Assembly (NCBI GenBank): GCA_011391185.1
Contig: JAABRB010000075.1
Location: forward strand, 1-11,946
DNA: 11,946 nt
DNA from: Betaproteobacteria bacterium
GTDB taxonomy: Bacteria; Pseudomonadota; Gammaproteobacteria; Burkholderiales; SG8-39
Direction of reading: 5' to 3'
Below the pieces are notes generated by a model, which made no database searches, had not been told where the DNA came from, and worked only from the letters and a program-made list of their open reading frames with translations. This document shows positions 1-7,276 of the stretch, piece by piece (position 1 is the stretch's first letter; every line of letters begins with the position of its first letter). The position numbers and the translations under genes were made by a program.

Positions 1-70
1 TCTAGCAGCATCCTTGAAACAGGCCATTTCCGGATTGTGACGCCAGGTTGATCTCTGAAGGCCGACACAT

Positions 71-106
71 CCGTAGGCCCCGGCCGCCCGTATCGGGGCC
101 ATACGG
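71..106 (+). promoter_or_regulatory. Strong hairpin in the leader of the DUF3179 gene
   Basis: Bases 71-75 (ccgta) and 76-82 (ggccccg) pair with 94-100 (cggggcc) and 102-106 (tacgg). This gives a 12-bp GC-rich stem with one bulged A at 101 and an 11-nt loop. It ends four bases before the GAGGAG ribosome binding site (111-116). No T-run follows, so it does not look like a standard terminator. It may shape translation or mRNA stability, or be the end of an upstream unit outside the window. The pairing is seen directly; the role is inference. Confidence 0.5.
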
Positions 107-123
107 CAATGAGGAGAAACATC

Positions 124-1059
124 ATGACGCCCCGTCTGATCGCGCCGGCCGCGCTTGCGGTGATGGCGCTCGCATTTGCTTCCGTGTCGCTGGCGCAGAC
201 CCTGAACGGTTTCGACCTGCGCGGTGCGCTGGTCAACCCCGCCGAGATTCACAGCGGCGGCCCGCCCAAGGACGGCATTCCCGCAATCGACCGGCCCCGA
301 TTCGTCGCGGCCGGCCAGGTGAAGCTGGCGCCGGGCGACCGGATTCTCGGCGTCGAGCGGAACGGCGAGGCGAAAGCCTACCCGGTGCGCATCCTGAACT
401 GGCACGAGGTGGTCAACGACTCGGTCGGCGGAACGGCGGTCGCGGTGACGTACTGCCCGCTGTGCGGGTCCGGTGTGACGTTCGATCGGATCGTGAAGGA
501 CAGGCGGCGCTCGTTCGGCGTGTCGGGCCTGCTCTACAACAGCGATGTCCTCCTCTACGATCGCGAGTCGAACTCGCTGTGGTCGCAGATCATGGGCAAG
601 GCGATCTCCGGCCCGTCGAAGGGGGAGAAGCTCGGGCTCGTTCCGACCGCGCACACCAGCTGGGAGGACTGGGTCGGGCGCTATCCGAACACGCTCGTCC
701 TCTCGGAGGACACCGGCTACTCGCGAAACTATGCGCGCGATCCGTATGCGGGCTATGACGTCAACCCGATGCTCTTCTTCCCGGTGGCGAACTCGAGCAG
801 CCGGTTCGACAACAAGGAGGTCGTGCTGGGGCTCGACATCGATGGCAAGCGCAAGGCCTATCCGTTCAATGAGCTTGCCAAGACGGACGGCGGCGTCGTC
901 GACCAGTTCGCGGGACGCGAGATCCGGGTCGCCTACAACGCGAAGCATCGCACGGCGCGCGTCCTCGACAAGAATGGCAAGGAGATCCCGAGCGTCATGA
1001 CCTACTGGTTTGCGTGGTACGCCTTCTACCCGGAGGGCGAAGTTTTCTTCATGAAGTGA
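124..1059 (+). CDS. DUF3179 domain-containing secreted protein
   Basis: This 311-residue protein matches the DUF3179 family, whose biochemical role is not established. Residues 1-24 form a signal peptide with a hydrophobic core and a likely cut at SLA-Q, so it should act in the periplasm or outside. Family hallmarks follow in order: LNWHEVVND (91-99), a CPLCG cysteine pair (C111, C114), SGLLYNSDVLLYD (134-146), a SLW segment near 151 and an aromatic C-terminus (TYWFAWYAF, 293-301). The start at 124 is chosen because GAGGAG lies seven bases upstream. An in-frame ATG at 109 would overlap that site and place charged residues ahead of the signal peptide. The length is normal for the family and the gene looks intact. 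It stands alone, converging on the DUF1631 gene. The family call is secure. A metal or redox role for the cysteines is only a guess. Confidence 0.92.
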   Translation: MTPRLIAPAALAVMALAFASVSLAQTLNGFDLRGALVNPAEIHSGGPPKDGIPAIDRPRFVAAGQVKLAPGDRILGVERNGEAKAYPVRILNWHEVVNDSVGGTAVAVTYCPLCGSGVTFDRIVKDRRRSFGVSGLLYNSDVLLYDRESNSLWSQIMGKAISGPSKGEKLGLVPTAHTSWEDWVGRYPNTLVLSEDTGYSRNYARDPYAGYDVNPMLFFPVANSSSRFDNKEVVLGLDIDGKRKAYPFNELAKTDGGVVDQFAGREIRVAYNAKHRTARVLDKNGKEIPSVMTYWFAWYAFYPEGEVFFMK

Positions 1060-1069
1060 AGCGCAAGAG

Positions 1070-1159
1070 CGGAAGGTCACGAACAGCGGGATACCGGCTG
1101 GTTTCCCCAGGGACAAGATCGGAAGGATACGAACAGGAGGAAACCGGCTGGTTTCCTCC
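1070..1159. repeat. Two imperfect direct repeats, 50-bp period, each folding into a hairpin
   Basis: Two copies of about 39 bp start at 1070 and 1120, sharing the blocks cggaagg, acgaacag and accggctggtttcc. Each contains a stem-loop with a GGCT loop. In the first, 1088-1095 pairs with 1100-1107 apart from one T-T mismatch. In the second, 1136-1145 pairs perfectly with 1150-1159. The G1088-C1107 pair of copy one corresponds to A1138-T1157 in copy two, a compensatory change. The repeats lie just past the stop of DUF3179, between convergent genes, so a role in termination or 3'-end protection is possible. Neither is followed directly by a T-run. Confidence 0.6.
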
Positions 1160-1204
1160 CGTTACCCTCCTTCCCGCTAAGTGGAGGCCGTGCCGAGTGC
1201 AGAG

Positions 1205-1256
1205 TTTTTTTCCCCTCCTTTTCAAGGAGGGGTGGCACGCGTAGCGTGACGGGGTG
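1205..1256. repeat. REP-like intergenic hairpin element
   Basis: A run of seven T (1205-1211) is followed by a perfect 9-bp stem, cccctcctt (1212-1220) with aaggagggg (1224-1232), around a TTC loop. A second short hairpin follows, cacgc (1236-1240) with gcgtg (1244-1248), and then gacggggtggtt. From memory, this arrangement resembles a dispersed intergenic repeat seen in many Gram-negative genomes. I cannot confirm copies from one window. The T-run lies 5' of the hairpin on the plus strand, so it is not a standard plus-strand terminator. Confidence 0.5.
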
Positions 1257-1284
1257 GTTCGGGCCGGTCTCCGCGCGAACGCAG

Positions 1285-3576
1285 TCAGTGCGTCGCGCCG
1301 GCCTGCTGCAAATCGTTCATCACGTAGCTCATCGCTTCGGCCACCATCGGCGCGGCGGAGAGCACCTGCGCGTCCCCGCGCGAGATGGTCTCGTCGAGCG
1401 CGTCGGGATCGAGCGCGAGCGAGCGCGAGCTGTCCGGATTGACGAACACGTGCATGCCCTTGAGCGGACTCACCCACGAGAGACGCGCACGCAGGGTGCT
1501 CCCGTCGGGCTGCTTGAAATCCACCCACGTGCCCTTCTCCATCCGCGCGAGCGCACCGCCGAACCCGCGCGCCTTGCGGCCCGGGCGCGGTGCGACTGCG
1601 ATCGTGTCGACCACCACGTCTTCGCCGGTGAGCGTTTCCGACTGCAGCGTCGGTGGATCTTCCGGCTCCGCGCTTTCTGCTTCTTCGGGCGGCTCGAGCT
1701 CGTCGGGTGCCGGGCTTTCGGCGGCCAGCGACGCCGCCTTGGACGCCGACGCGCGCACCGCGTCTGCGTGGAGCGGCGCGAGCGTGTTGAGCGCTTCCTG
1801 GCGTTCGTCGTCGTCCAATCCCGCGATCTTCATGCCCTCATCGAGCGCCTTGAGCATGCCGGGCAGCATTTTCACGAGCCGCGTGCGCTCTTCCGCGCCG
1901 CTCTTCGGTTTCACGCTCCAGAGCAGGTTGTCCAGGGTCTCGAGCGCCGCGACCCAGGCCGCGGATTCCGCGCCGCCGTTCTCGTGCGCGGATCCGAGCA
2001 CCGCCTGGTAGATCCGCTCCGTGAGGTCGCGCACCTGCTTGGGCACGACCGTTTCGCGCAGACGCTGCTTCACGACCTCGTGCGCGGTCTCCTGCGCCTC
2101 CACGAGGCGCTCGCGGCGGGTCACCACATCGATCGAGCGCTGCGCAACAGCGTCCGCGCGCGCCTCCTCGAGGCTTGCAATCTGGTCCGCCTCGGCGGTG
2201 AGCGTCTCGAGCTCGGAGAGGTCGCTGCCGAAGCCCTCGACCGCACTCTTCACGACGCGCTCCACGGCACCGTAGAGCGGATCCGAAGCGTCTGCGGTAC
2301 CGCGCCAGCCGATCGCGGCAGACCCGAGGCGGTCGAGCATCCGACGCGCAGGGTGCGCCTCGTCGGAGAAGAAGTTGCGGTCGATCATCGCCGCCTTCAG
2401 CGTCGGAACCTGGAGTTGCGCGATCACCGGCTTGATCGCTTCCGGAATGCGCGGGTCGCTGAAGACATGGTCGAACATCATCGCGACGAGGTCGCACGTC
2501 GTCGCATCGGTCGCGTCGAGGCGCTGGCCGACGTCCGACTGGCGCAGCGCGTGCAGGACGTTCATCGACTCGCCGCTTGCGGGAACGGCAAATCCGGCCG
2601 CCGCCGCGCCACCTCGCTGCACCCCGGTGAGCCAGTCGACGGTTGCGGGCGTCGCCATCATTGCGCCGCCGCCGCCGCCACCTCCGCCTCCGCCTCCGGG
2701 AATGCCCGGCACGCCCCCGGCGCCGGGGATCATTCCCGGCCCGCCGACCATGCCCGGGCCGGGCTGACCGGCAGGCATGCCCCGCTGCTGCGAGAGGAGC
2801 ATTTGCAGCTGGCCGAAGACGTCTCCGGTTGGAAGCGGTGGCGGAGGCTCTCCACCGCGCGCATCGCGTTTCGACGCGACCCCGGTATCCTTGCTCTTGA
2901 CGATCCGGGCCCTTGCTGCACTGGCCACGCCACGACCCGCCAGGAGCTGATTCAGATCGTGATAAAGCCCCCCGAGCTCGGCGCCGAGCCGGTCGGCAAC
3001 GAGGTTGCCGAGTGGCCGCACCGCCGCCTCCTGCAGCTCGAGCGCGCCCAATCCACCGTAGACGCCGCATGCGAGGGGCGAAGGGCCGACCGGATTGTCG
3101 ACATCCAGCAGCTCGGGATCTCCGACGATCGTGCTGACGCGCCGCGTAAACAGGGAAAGCTCTTCGCCGCTCTTGTCCTTCAGCCGCATCGTGAGGTTGC
3201 CGATCGCGATCTCGTTCTCGAGCACCGTGGTCTGCACCAGGGTGAGCGAGCTCGCGTTGAGCGCCGTCGCGTTCGCGTCGGGGCGAATGCTCTCCCCCGA
3301 GAGCTTGGCAACCCGCTTCCGGTACGCCTCCGCCACGCCTTCGCGAAACTTGGCGCCCGGCGTGCGTGCCTGGTCAACGGCGTGCAGGTACTGCTTGCGC
3401 GCATCGGGACTGGTGATGCGCGTCGCAATGTCGAGCAGCTCGTCGGCGGCGCTCTTCAGCGCGGCAGCCAGAATTTCCTGCAGGCGCTCGAGCGCGTGAT
3501 CGCGGCACGCGGACAGCAGCGTGTGCTGCGAAGTGCTTCCGGTGCGAGGCGGTATGCGTGGCCCGTCGGGCGTCAT
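1285..3576 (-). CDS. DUF1631 family protein
   Basis: This large, probably cytoplasmic protein of 763 residues has no signal peptide or membrane segment. It matches the DUF1631 family of beta- and gammaproteobacteria. Some database entries call such proteins thymidine phosphorylase, which nothing here supports. The N-terminal part is mostly helical. Around residues 269-306 lies a Gly/Pro-rich linker with eleven glycines in a row (294-304). The middle is again helical and charged, and an acidic stretch rich in Glu, Pro and Ser follows. The C-terminal segment (about 682-763) carries WVDF and LSWVSPLKGMHVFVN, a family hallmark that looks like a small beta-barrel. The ATG at 3576 has only a weak ribosome binding site. 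The 63-residue membrane gene lies 83 bp upstream on the same strand, so co-transcription is possible. The function is unknown. Confidence 0.88.
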   Translation of the reverse strand: MTPDGPRIPPRTGSTSQHTLLSACRDHALERLQEILAAALKSAADELLDIATRITSPDARKQYLHAVDQARTPGAKFREGVAEAYRKRVAKLSGESIRPDANATALNASSLTLVQTTVLENEIAIGNLTMRLKDKSGEELSLFTRRVSTIVGDPELLDVDNPVGPSPLACGVYGGLGALELQEAAVRPLGNLVADRLGAELGGLYHDLNQLLAGRGVASAARARIVKSKDTGVASKRDARGGEPPPPLPTGDVFGQLQMLLSQQRGMPAGQPGPGMVGGPGMIPGAGGVPGIPGGGGGGGGGGGAMMATPATVDWLTGVQRGGAAAAGFAVPASGESMNVLHALRQSDVGQRLDATDATTCDLVAMMFDHVFSDPRIPEAIKPVIAQLQVPTLKAAMIDRNFFSDEAHPARRMLDRLGSAAIGWRGTADASDPLYGAVERVVKSAVEGFGSDLSELETLTAEADQIASLEEARADAVAQRSIDVVTRRERLVEAQETAHEVVKQRLRETVVPKQVRDLTERIYQAVLGSAHENGGAESAAWVAALETLDNLLWSVKPKSGAEERTRLVKMLPGMLKALDEGMKIAGLDDDERQEALNTLAPLHADAVRASASKAASLAAESPAPDELEPPEEAESAEPEDPPTLQSETLTGEDVVVDTIAVAPRPGRKARGFGGALARMEKGTWVDFKQPDGSTLRARLSWVSPLKGMHVFVNPDSSRSLALDPDALDETISRGDAQVLSAAPMVAEAMSYVMNDLQQAGATH

Positions 3577-3659
3577 TGCGATTTCTGCATCACTCGTGAA
3601 TCTTACGCTCGTCCGATCCGCGGTGGCGCCGCCTCATCGCCTTCCGGACACGGTGCCGG

Positions 3660-3851
3660 TCAATTCGATAGGAGCACGATGAAATACACGAGCGCCGCGA
3701 TCCCCCCCGAGACGCCGACGATGCCGCGGAGGCGCTTCTTGTCCGCCCAGGTCAGGCCGCCCTTCTTCTTTCTGGCGATATTCCATTCCATGATCACGAT
3801 CAGGCAACCGATCCCGAAGGCGATCAACGCGTATTTCATTTCCGGCGACAT
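3660..3851 (-). CDS. Small two-helix membrane protein, unknown function
   Basis: This 63-residue protein has hydrophobic segments at about residues 7-22 and 43-61. A basic, polar loop separates them (ARKKK near 26-30, then WADKKRLRG), which suggests both ends face the periplasm and the loop faces the cytoplasm. I do not recognise a named family. The start at 3851 is favoured by AGGGAG seven bases upstream. An in-frame ATG at 3839 (residue 5) is the alternative and has a poorer site. The gene lies between the MFS gene and DUF1631 on the same strand, with gaps of 74 and 83 bp. It may be part of that transcript. It is probably real, given its good ribosome binding site and sensible topology, but its role cannot be read from the sequence. 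Confidence 0.7.
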   Translation of the reverse strand: MSPEMKYALIAFGIGCLIVIMEWNIARKKKGGLTWADKKRLRGIVGVSGGIAALVYFIVLLSN

Positions 3852-3925
3852 CCCGGGTCTCCCTTGGTCGGAGTTGGCAATGGTCCCATTCTAGGGGTTT
3901 GGCAGGACGGGCGACGTGCAGAGCG

Positions 3926-5107
3926 TCACACGGCGCGTGCATGACCCATCGCCCACCGGTGCAATGGCACGAATCCCAGGGCAAGTACCGCCGCGGCCGC
4001 GCCGATGATCGGAAATGCGGTCGCGACGCCGAACCGGTCGGCGAGCACGCCCATGACGATCGGGACGACGGCGTGCGACAACTGCCAGCCGAGACCGCTC
4101 AGAGCGAGCGCCGAACCGCGCTCGGCAGGCGAGCTGGTCTCGGCCACGAGCATCTGGAAAAAGAGCGTCATCAGCCCCGATCCCACTCCCACGCCAAAGA
4201 GGAGCAGGCTGACGGGCAACGGGTGAGGCACGAGCGCCACCGAGAGCACGCACAGCGCAATCCCGGTGCTGGCGGCAAACGGCAAACCCCAGCCGCGTGC
4301 GTTGCCCACGTACCGCCCGGCCGTGGCGCCGATCACCGCACCGCCCAGCGCCCGCAGCGCCAGCATCCAGCCGGCCGTATCGCTCGCGTTGCCCTGCTCG
4401 ACGAGCAGGATCGGGTAGAAGGACATCGAGAGGGAAAACGGCAGTGCCGCGTACATCGCGCAGACGATTCCGTAATAGGGCACGCGGCGGCGAAGCAGGA
4501 CCCGGTATGCGCCGAAGAGTCCGCCCGCGGCCTGCACGTGAGCGGTCACCGGCGCTACGAACTGAATCATCGCGGCAAACGCCCCCACGCTCGCGGCGGC
4601 GAGCACCCAGAAGCCGGTCCCGAAGCCGACCAGCGCGACGATCAGCCCAGCCGTGGCAGTGCCGACGATCTGCGCACCGTTCGTCACGGCGTTCAGCCGC
4701 CCCATCCGCGTGCCCCGGTCGCCCGGCAGCTGCGAGCCGATCGACCAGATCGCCGGCCAGAACGTGGCGCGCGAGATGACGAAGAAGAATTGGCCGGCCA
4801 GCAGCGCGGCGAAGCTCTGCGACACGGCGAACACCGCGCCGGCGATCGCGCAGCAGATGAAGGAGCCGAGCGCCATTCGCCGGCCGCCGACGCGATCGGT
4901 ATAGGCGCCGCCGACCAGGGCGATCGCGATGTGCGCGATGATCGGCAGCGACAGCATGCCGCCGATCGCCACGCCGGAAAAACCGAGTCCGTGGGCGTAG
5001 AGCGGCACCAGGATGTAGCTCATCCCCAGGGCAAAATTCCACGCGGACGCCGCGAGAAAGAAGGGCCAGAGCGCGCCGGCCCGGGCGCCCTGCGTGGAGG
5101 TGACCAT
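3926..5107 (-). CDS. MFS transporter
   Basis: This 393-residue inner-membrane transporter of the major facilitator superfamily has about twelve hydrophobic helices. The signature motif A in the loop between helices 2 and 3 is clear: GGAYTDRVGGRR at residues 66-77. The length is typical of compact MFS proteins, and the sequence splits into two six-helix halves around residues 190-200. Substrate cannot be inferred: there is no marker for drug, sugar or nitrate subfamilies. The start at 5107 has no ribosome binding site, and a promoter-like pair (TTTACG, GATAAT) ends only eight bases before the ATG. The mRNA may therefore be nearly leaderless, or initiation may occur further in. The gene diverges from the DUF1223 gene across 185 bp and may head a transcript including the two minus-strand genes downstream. 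Confidence 0.88.
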   Translation of the reverse strand: MVTSTQGARAGALWPFFLAASAWNFALGMSYILVPLYAHGLGFSGVAIGGMLSLPIIAHIAIALVGGAYTDRVGGRRMALGSFICCAIAGAVFAVSQSFAALLAGQFFFVISRATFWPAIWSIGSQLPGDRGTRMGRLNAVTNGAQIVGTATAGLIVALVGFGTGFWVLAAASVGAFAAMIQFVAPVTAHVQAAGGLFGAYRVLLRRRVPYYGIVCAMYAALPFSLSMSFYPILLVEQGNASDTAGWMLALRALGGAVIGATAGRYVGNARGWGLPFAASTGIALCVLSVALVPHPLPVSLLLFGVGVGSGLMTLFFQMLVAETSSPAERGSALALSGLGWQLSHAVVPIVMGVLADRFGVATAFPIIGAAAAVLALGFVPLHRWAMGHARAV

Positions 5108-5115
5108 GGCGCGCG

Positions 5116-5145
5116 ATTATCGACGGTTGTGCCGTGGCGCGTAAA
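5116..5145 (-). promoter_or_regulatory. Possible sigma-70 promoter for the MFS gene
   Basis: On the minus strand, TTTACG (5145-5140) and GATAAT (5121-5116) are separated by 18 bases and match the -35 and -10 consensus at 4/6 and 5/6 positions. The -10 box ends eight bases before the ATG at 5107. Transcription would therefore start almost at the start codon. This is based on pattern alone. Confidence 0.35.
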
Positions 5146-5292
5146 AAGTGCCGCCCGCTGTCGGAAATGCCCGAGAATCGGTGTGCATCCGACGTCGCCT
5201 GTCGTTCGTAATGCCCGGATAGGATCCCCATTCCGCGTGCCCGCGAACCTCCGCTGACGTCACGGGCCGCACTTCCCGGAGGAGCGCACATC

Positions 5293-6066
5293 ATGAAATG
5301 CCTCAATTGGATCGCCGCGGCCGCGCTGGCCGGAACGAGCGGGCTCGCCGTGGCCGCCACGTGCACCGGAACCAGTCCCGCGCACACGGTTGCGCTGGTG
5401 GAGCTCTTCACATCGGAGGGCTGCTCGAGTTGCCCGCCCGCCGACGCGTGGCTGCGCAAGCTGCAGGACGCCGGATACGGCGCCGATCGCGTCGTGCCGC
5501 TCGCCCTGCATGTGGACTACTGGGACTACATCGGATGGCAGGACCGGTTTGCATCGGCAAGCTACACCGCGCGGCAGAAGGCGTACTCGGCAATGGGCAA
5601 TACACGGTTCATCTATACGCCGCAGGTCGTTTTCGCCGGCCGGGATTTTCGCGGCTGGGGCAATGGCGGCGCCTTCGAGGAAACCGTGAAGGCGACGAAC
5701 GCGATGCCGGCGCGCGCCACGATCACCGTGAACCTCGACGCGCAGGAGCCCGGCGTCGCGCAGATGCGCATCGGCGCCGAGGTGCCGAAAGACGTGGACC
5801 GCGGCGGCGTGGCGCTTTACGTCGCGACGTACGAGAACGGGCACACGACGAGCGTGAAAGCGGGCGAGAACCGCGGCGCGACGCTCGCGCACGATTACGT
5901 CGTGCGGAAGTGGTTCGGCCCGATCTCCTTCGACGGCAACGGCCGCGCCGAGCTCGCCGAGCGCATTGTCCACTCGGGGCGCGGCGGCGTCGCGGCGTTC
6001 GTCCAGTCGCGGAGCACGGGCGACGTGCTGCAGGCCACCGCGCTCGCGCATTGCCGCGCCGGATAA
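5293..6066 (+). CDS. DUF1223 family secreted thioredoxin-fold protein
   Basis: This 257-residue protein of the DUF1223 family is predicted to be exported and to adopt a thioredoxin-like fold. Residues 1-21 are a signal peptide (cut near AVA-A). The hallmark ELFTSEGCSSCPPAD lies at 37-51, with a CSSC pair (C44, C47) at the place of the thioredoxin active site. YTPQVVF (108-114) supplies the proline expected beside it. The HVDYWDYIGW motif (73-82) is also typical. The family's physiological role is unclear; an oxidoreductase or thiol-binding job is inferred from the fold. The start is firm: GGAGGAG (5278-5284) lies eight bases upstream. The gene diverges from the MFS transporter and is followed 64 bp later by a small membrane protein gene. 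Length and motifs are complete. Confidence 0.92.
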   Translation: MKCLNWIAAAALAGTSGLAVAATCTGTSPAHTVALVELFTSEGCSSCPPADAWLRKLQDAGYGADRVVPLALHVDYWDYIGWQDRFASASYTARQKAYSAMGNTRFIYTPQVVFAGRDFRGWGNGGAFEETVKATNAMPARATITVNLDAQEPGVAQMRIGAEVPKDVDRGGVALYVATYENGHTTSVKAGENRGATLAHDYVVRKWFGPISFDGNGRAELAERIVHSGRGGVAAFVQSRSTGDVLQATALAHCRAG

Positions 6067-6130
6067 GGAACGCGGCCTCCGTGCGCGGCGCCCGGTTGCG
6101 CGCGGCGTACGCTCATGACAAAGTAGGGGC

Positions 6131-6406
6131 GTGATCGGACGCATTTTCGGTTTCGCGCTCGGCGTCATCCTCTTCGCCATCGCGCTCATCTTCGCCTCGG
6201 TGCTCGCACTCGTGGCGGGCGTCGTCGTGATCGTGCTGTGGATCTATCTTGCGTGGCGCATGCGCGCGCTGCGCAAAGAGGCGGCGAGCGGCGGGCAGTC
6301 GGGCACGGTGGTCATCGAGGGCGATTATCGCGTCGAGCGCGACGACCAGACGCTCGACGTGAAGCCCACGGAGCCGCACGACCCCGGCTCGGGCCGCGCA
6401 CCCTGA
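6131..6406 (+). CDS. Small membrane protein, unknown function
   Basis: This 91-residue protein starts at GTG. A long hydrophobic stretch (about residues 5-42) is enough for two tightly packed helices. A basic region (WRMRALRK, 42-49) and a polar tail follow, including VVIEGDYRVER (60-70). The VIEG-Y pattern after a hydrophobic N-terminus resembles hypothetical proteins I recall from betaproteobacteria, but none has a known function. The start is uncertain: the GGGG at 6126-6129 is too close to be a normal ribosome binding site, and no better in-frame start is evident. It lies 64 bp after DUF1223 on the same strand and may share its transcript. Strong third-position GC supports it being real. 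Confidence 0.65.
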   Translation: MIGRIFGFALGVILFAIALIFASVLALVAGVVVIVLWIYLAWRMRALRKEAASGGQSGTVVIEGDYRVERDDQTLDVKPTEPHDPGSGRAP

Positions 6407-6718
6407 ACTCCTCGGGGGCCGGATTTCCAGGGCCTCCGGGCCACTTTTTCGCGGCTGTCGGTGATTCGACGACCAGAATCGGGTACCACACCCCTGTTTC
6501 GACGCTAATCGGACTGTCTTCGCCCGCTTCGCGTGCGGACTGCGCGCACCAAATTCCCGCGAAAGTGCCTCCCGCCCTCGTTCCTGCCAGAAAAGTCACA
6601 CCTCCCCGACCAATCTCCGGCTTCGCGCCGGTTCTGGCCTCCCGGCTGCTTTAACACCGTCAGATGGGCGATTTCGGCCCGGTGCACGACGGCCAGGATG
6701 GCCGGTTCGGGAGGCAGC
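6407..6718. other. 312-bp stretch without a recognisable gene
   Basis: I see no convincing gene here. The open frame in front of the next gene has poor coding character before about 6698. Near the left end is a possible terminator (6417-6449). A weak 5-bp hairpin (ccggc/gccgg) lies at 6617-6631. The stretch is less uniformly GC-biased than its neighbours. The promoter of the downstream membrane gene should lie here, but no clear -35/-10 pair was found. Confidence 0.5.
6417..6449 (+). terminator. Possible intrinsic terminator after the 91-residue gene
   Basis: GGCCGGA (6417-6423) can pair with TCCGGGCC (6435-6442) allowing one bulge, across an 11-nt loop. TTTTT follows at 6445-6449, two bases past the stem. 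The position 10 bp after the stop codon is right for a terminator. The bulged stem and short T-run make it weak. Confidence 0.35.
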
Positions 6719-7063
6719 GTGTACGCAGGCTGGCTGACGATTTCCGGGATGGTGCTCGCGAGTGGAATGTGGCTCGCGTGGGAAGGCGTTCACGCGCAGG
6801 AACACGGCGGGGCGTTCAAGCGCTACCGCGCGCTCTATTGCGTCGGCGCCCTGCTCGCAATTGCGGCGATCGGCCTCGCGGCAATGGGCTGCATCGCATA
6901 TGGCCAGGAGCAGGGGCACGGCACGTTGATCGCGGTCATCGCGTTCCCGGCCGCCATTGCGCTCGGAACTGGCGCGATCGCCGTCGTCCAGGCGGCCAGG
7001 CATCTGCGGTGCAAAGTCATGCAAGAGGACGCGACCAAACGCGTTCACTCCGACCGCGCCTGA
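6719..7063 (+). CDS. Three-helix membrane protein, unknown function
   Basis: This 114-residue protein starts at GTG. It has three hydrophobic segments at about residues 3-22, 42-60 and 69-92, and a short basic C-terminal tail (ARHLRCK onward). I recognise no family. Third codon positions are strongly GC-rich throughout, which supports a real gene. The start is uncertain. GTG 6719 has GGGAGG upstream but only four bases away. An in-frame ATG at 6698 would add seven residues and has no ribosome binding site. The frame stays open further upstream to 6533, but that part reads as low-quality sequence. A 213-bp gap with a likely promoter separates it from the NfeD gene, so it is probably not part of that operon. 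Confidence 0.62.
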   Translation: MYAGWLTISGMVLASGMWLAWEGVHAQEHGGAFKRYRALYCVGALLAIAAIGLAAMGCIAYGQEQGHGTLIAVIAFPAAIALGTGAIAVVQAARHLRCKVMQEDATKRVHSDRA

Positions 7064-7211
7064 TCCAGGCACGCCGGACATCGGTGCCGCTGCGCCTCGG
7101 CGCGCAATCCGGGCCGGCGCGCAGCCGCCCCGCGGCAGACTCCGCCACAAAATTCGCGGCAAATTTCTCCATTCGATCGCGGCACTCCCACGCGGCGCGC
7201 ACCTTGCACGG

Positions 7212-7238
7212 TTTACTGCCGATCGGATCGGTTATGAT
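7212..7238 (+). promoter_or_regulatory. Possible promoter for the nfeD/SPFH operon
   Basis: TATGAT (7233-7238) is a good -10 box, with TTTACT (7212-7217) fifteen bases upstream as a candidate -35. The spacing is short. TTGCAC (7204-7209) fits the -35 consensus better but is 23 bases away. The position, 38 bp before the NfeD start and after a 150-bp gap, suits an operon promoter. Confidence 0.4.
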
Positions 7239-7276
7239 CTCTCGCGCCTTGCAGGTCGTCGCGTCAGGGAGCGTCG

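Noticed and set aside
1014..1244. Small open frame overlapping the DUF3179 end and the repeats
   Set aside because: Translation of repeat DNA, with no coding character.
3888..3893. TAGAAT on the minus strand as a -10 box for the 63-residue gene
   Set aside because: No acceptable -35 at 16-18 bases.
1246..3894. Very long open frame on the plus strand across the DUF1631 gene
   Set aside because: Its product is Arg/His/Gly-rich with no family resemblance. It is the mirror of a high-GC gene whose minus-strand product matches DUF1631.
3891..5459. Long open frames on both strands overlapping the MFS gene (3899-5257 plus, 3891-5459 minus)
   Set aside because: Compositionally biased products with no domain; the MFS frame has clear helices and motif A.
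6533..6718. Upstream extension of the three-helix membrane protein
   Set aside because: The extra residues look random, no binding site precedes 6533, and the hydrophobic protein begins only at about 6719.
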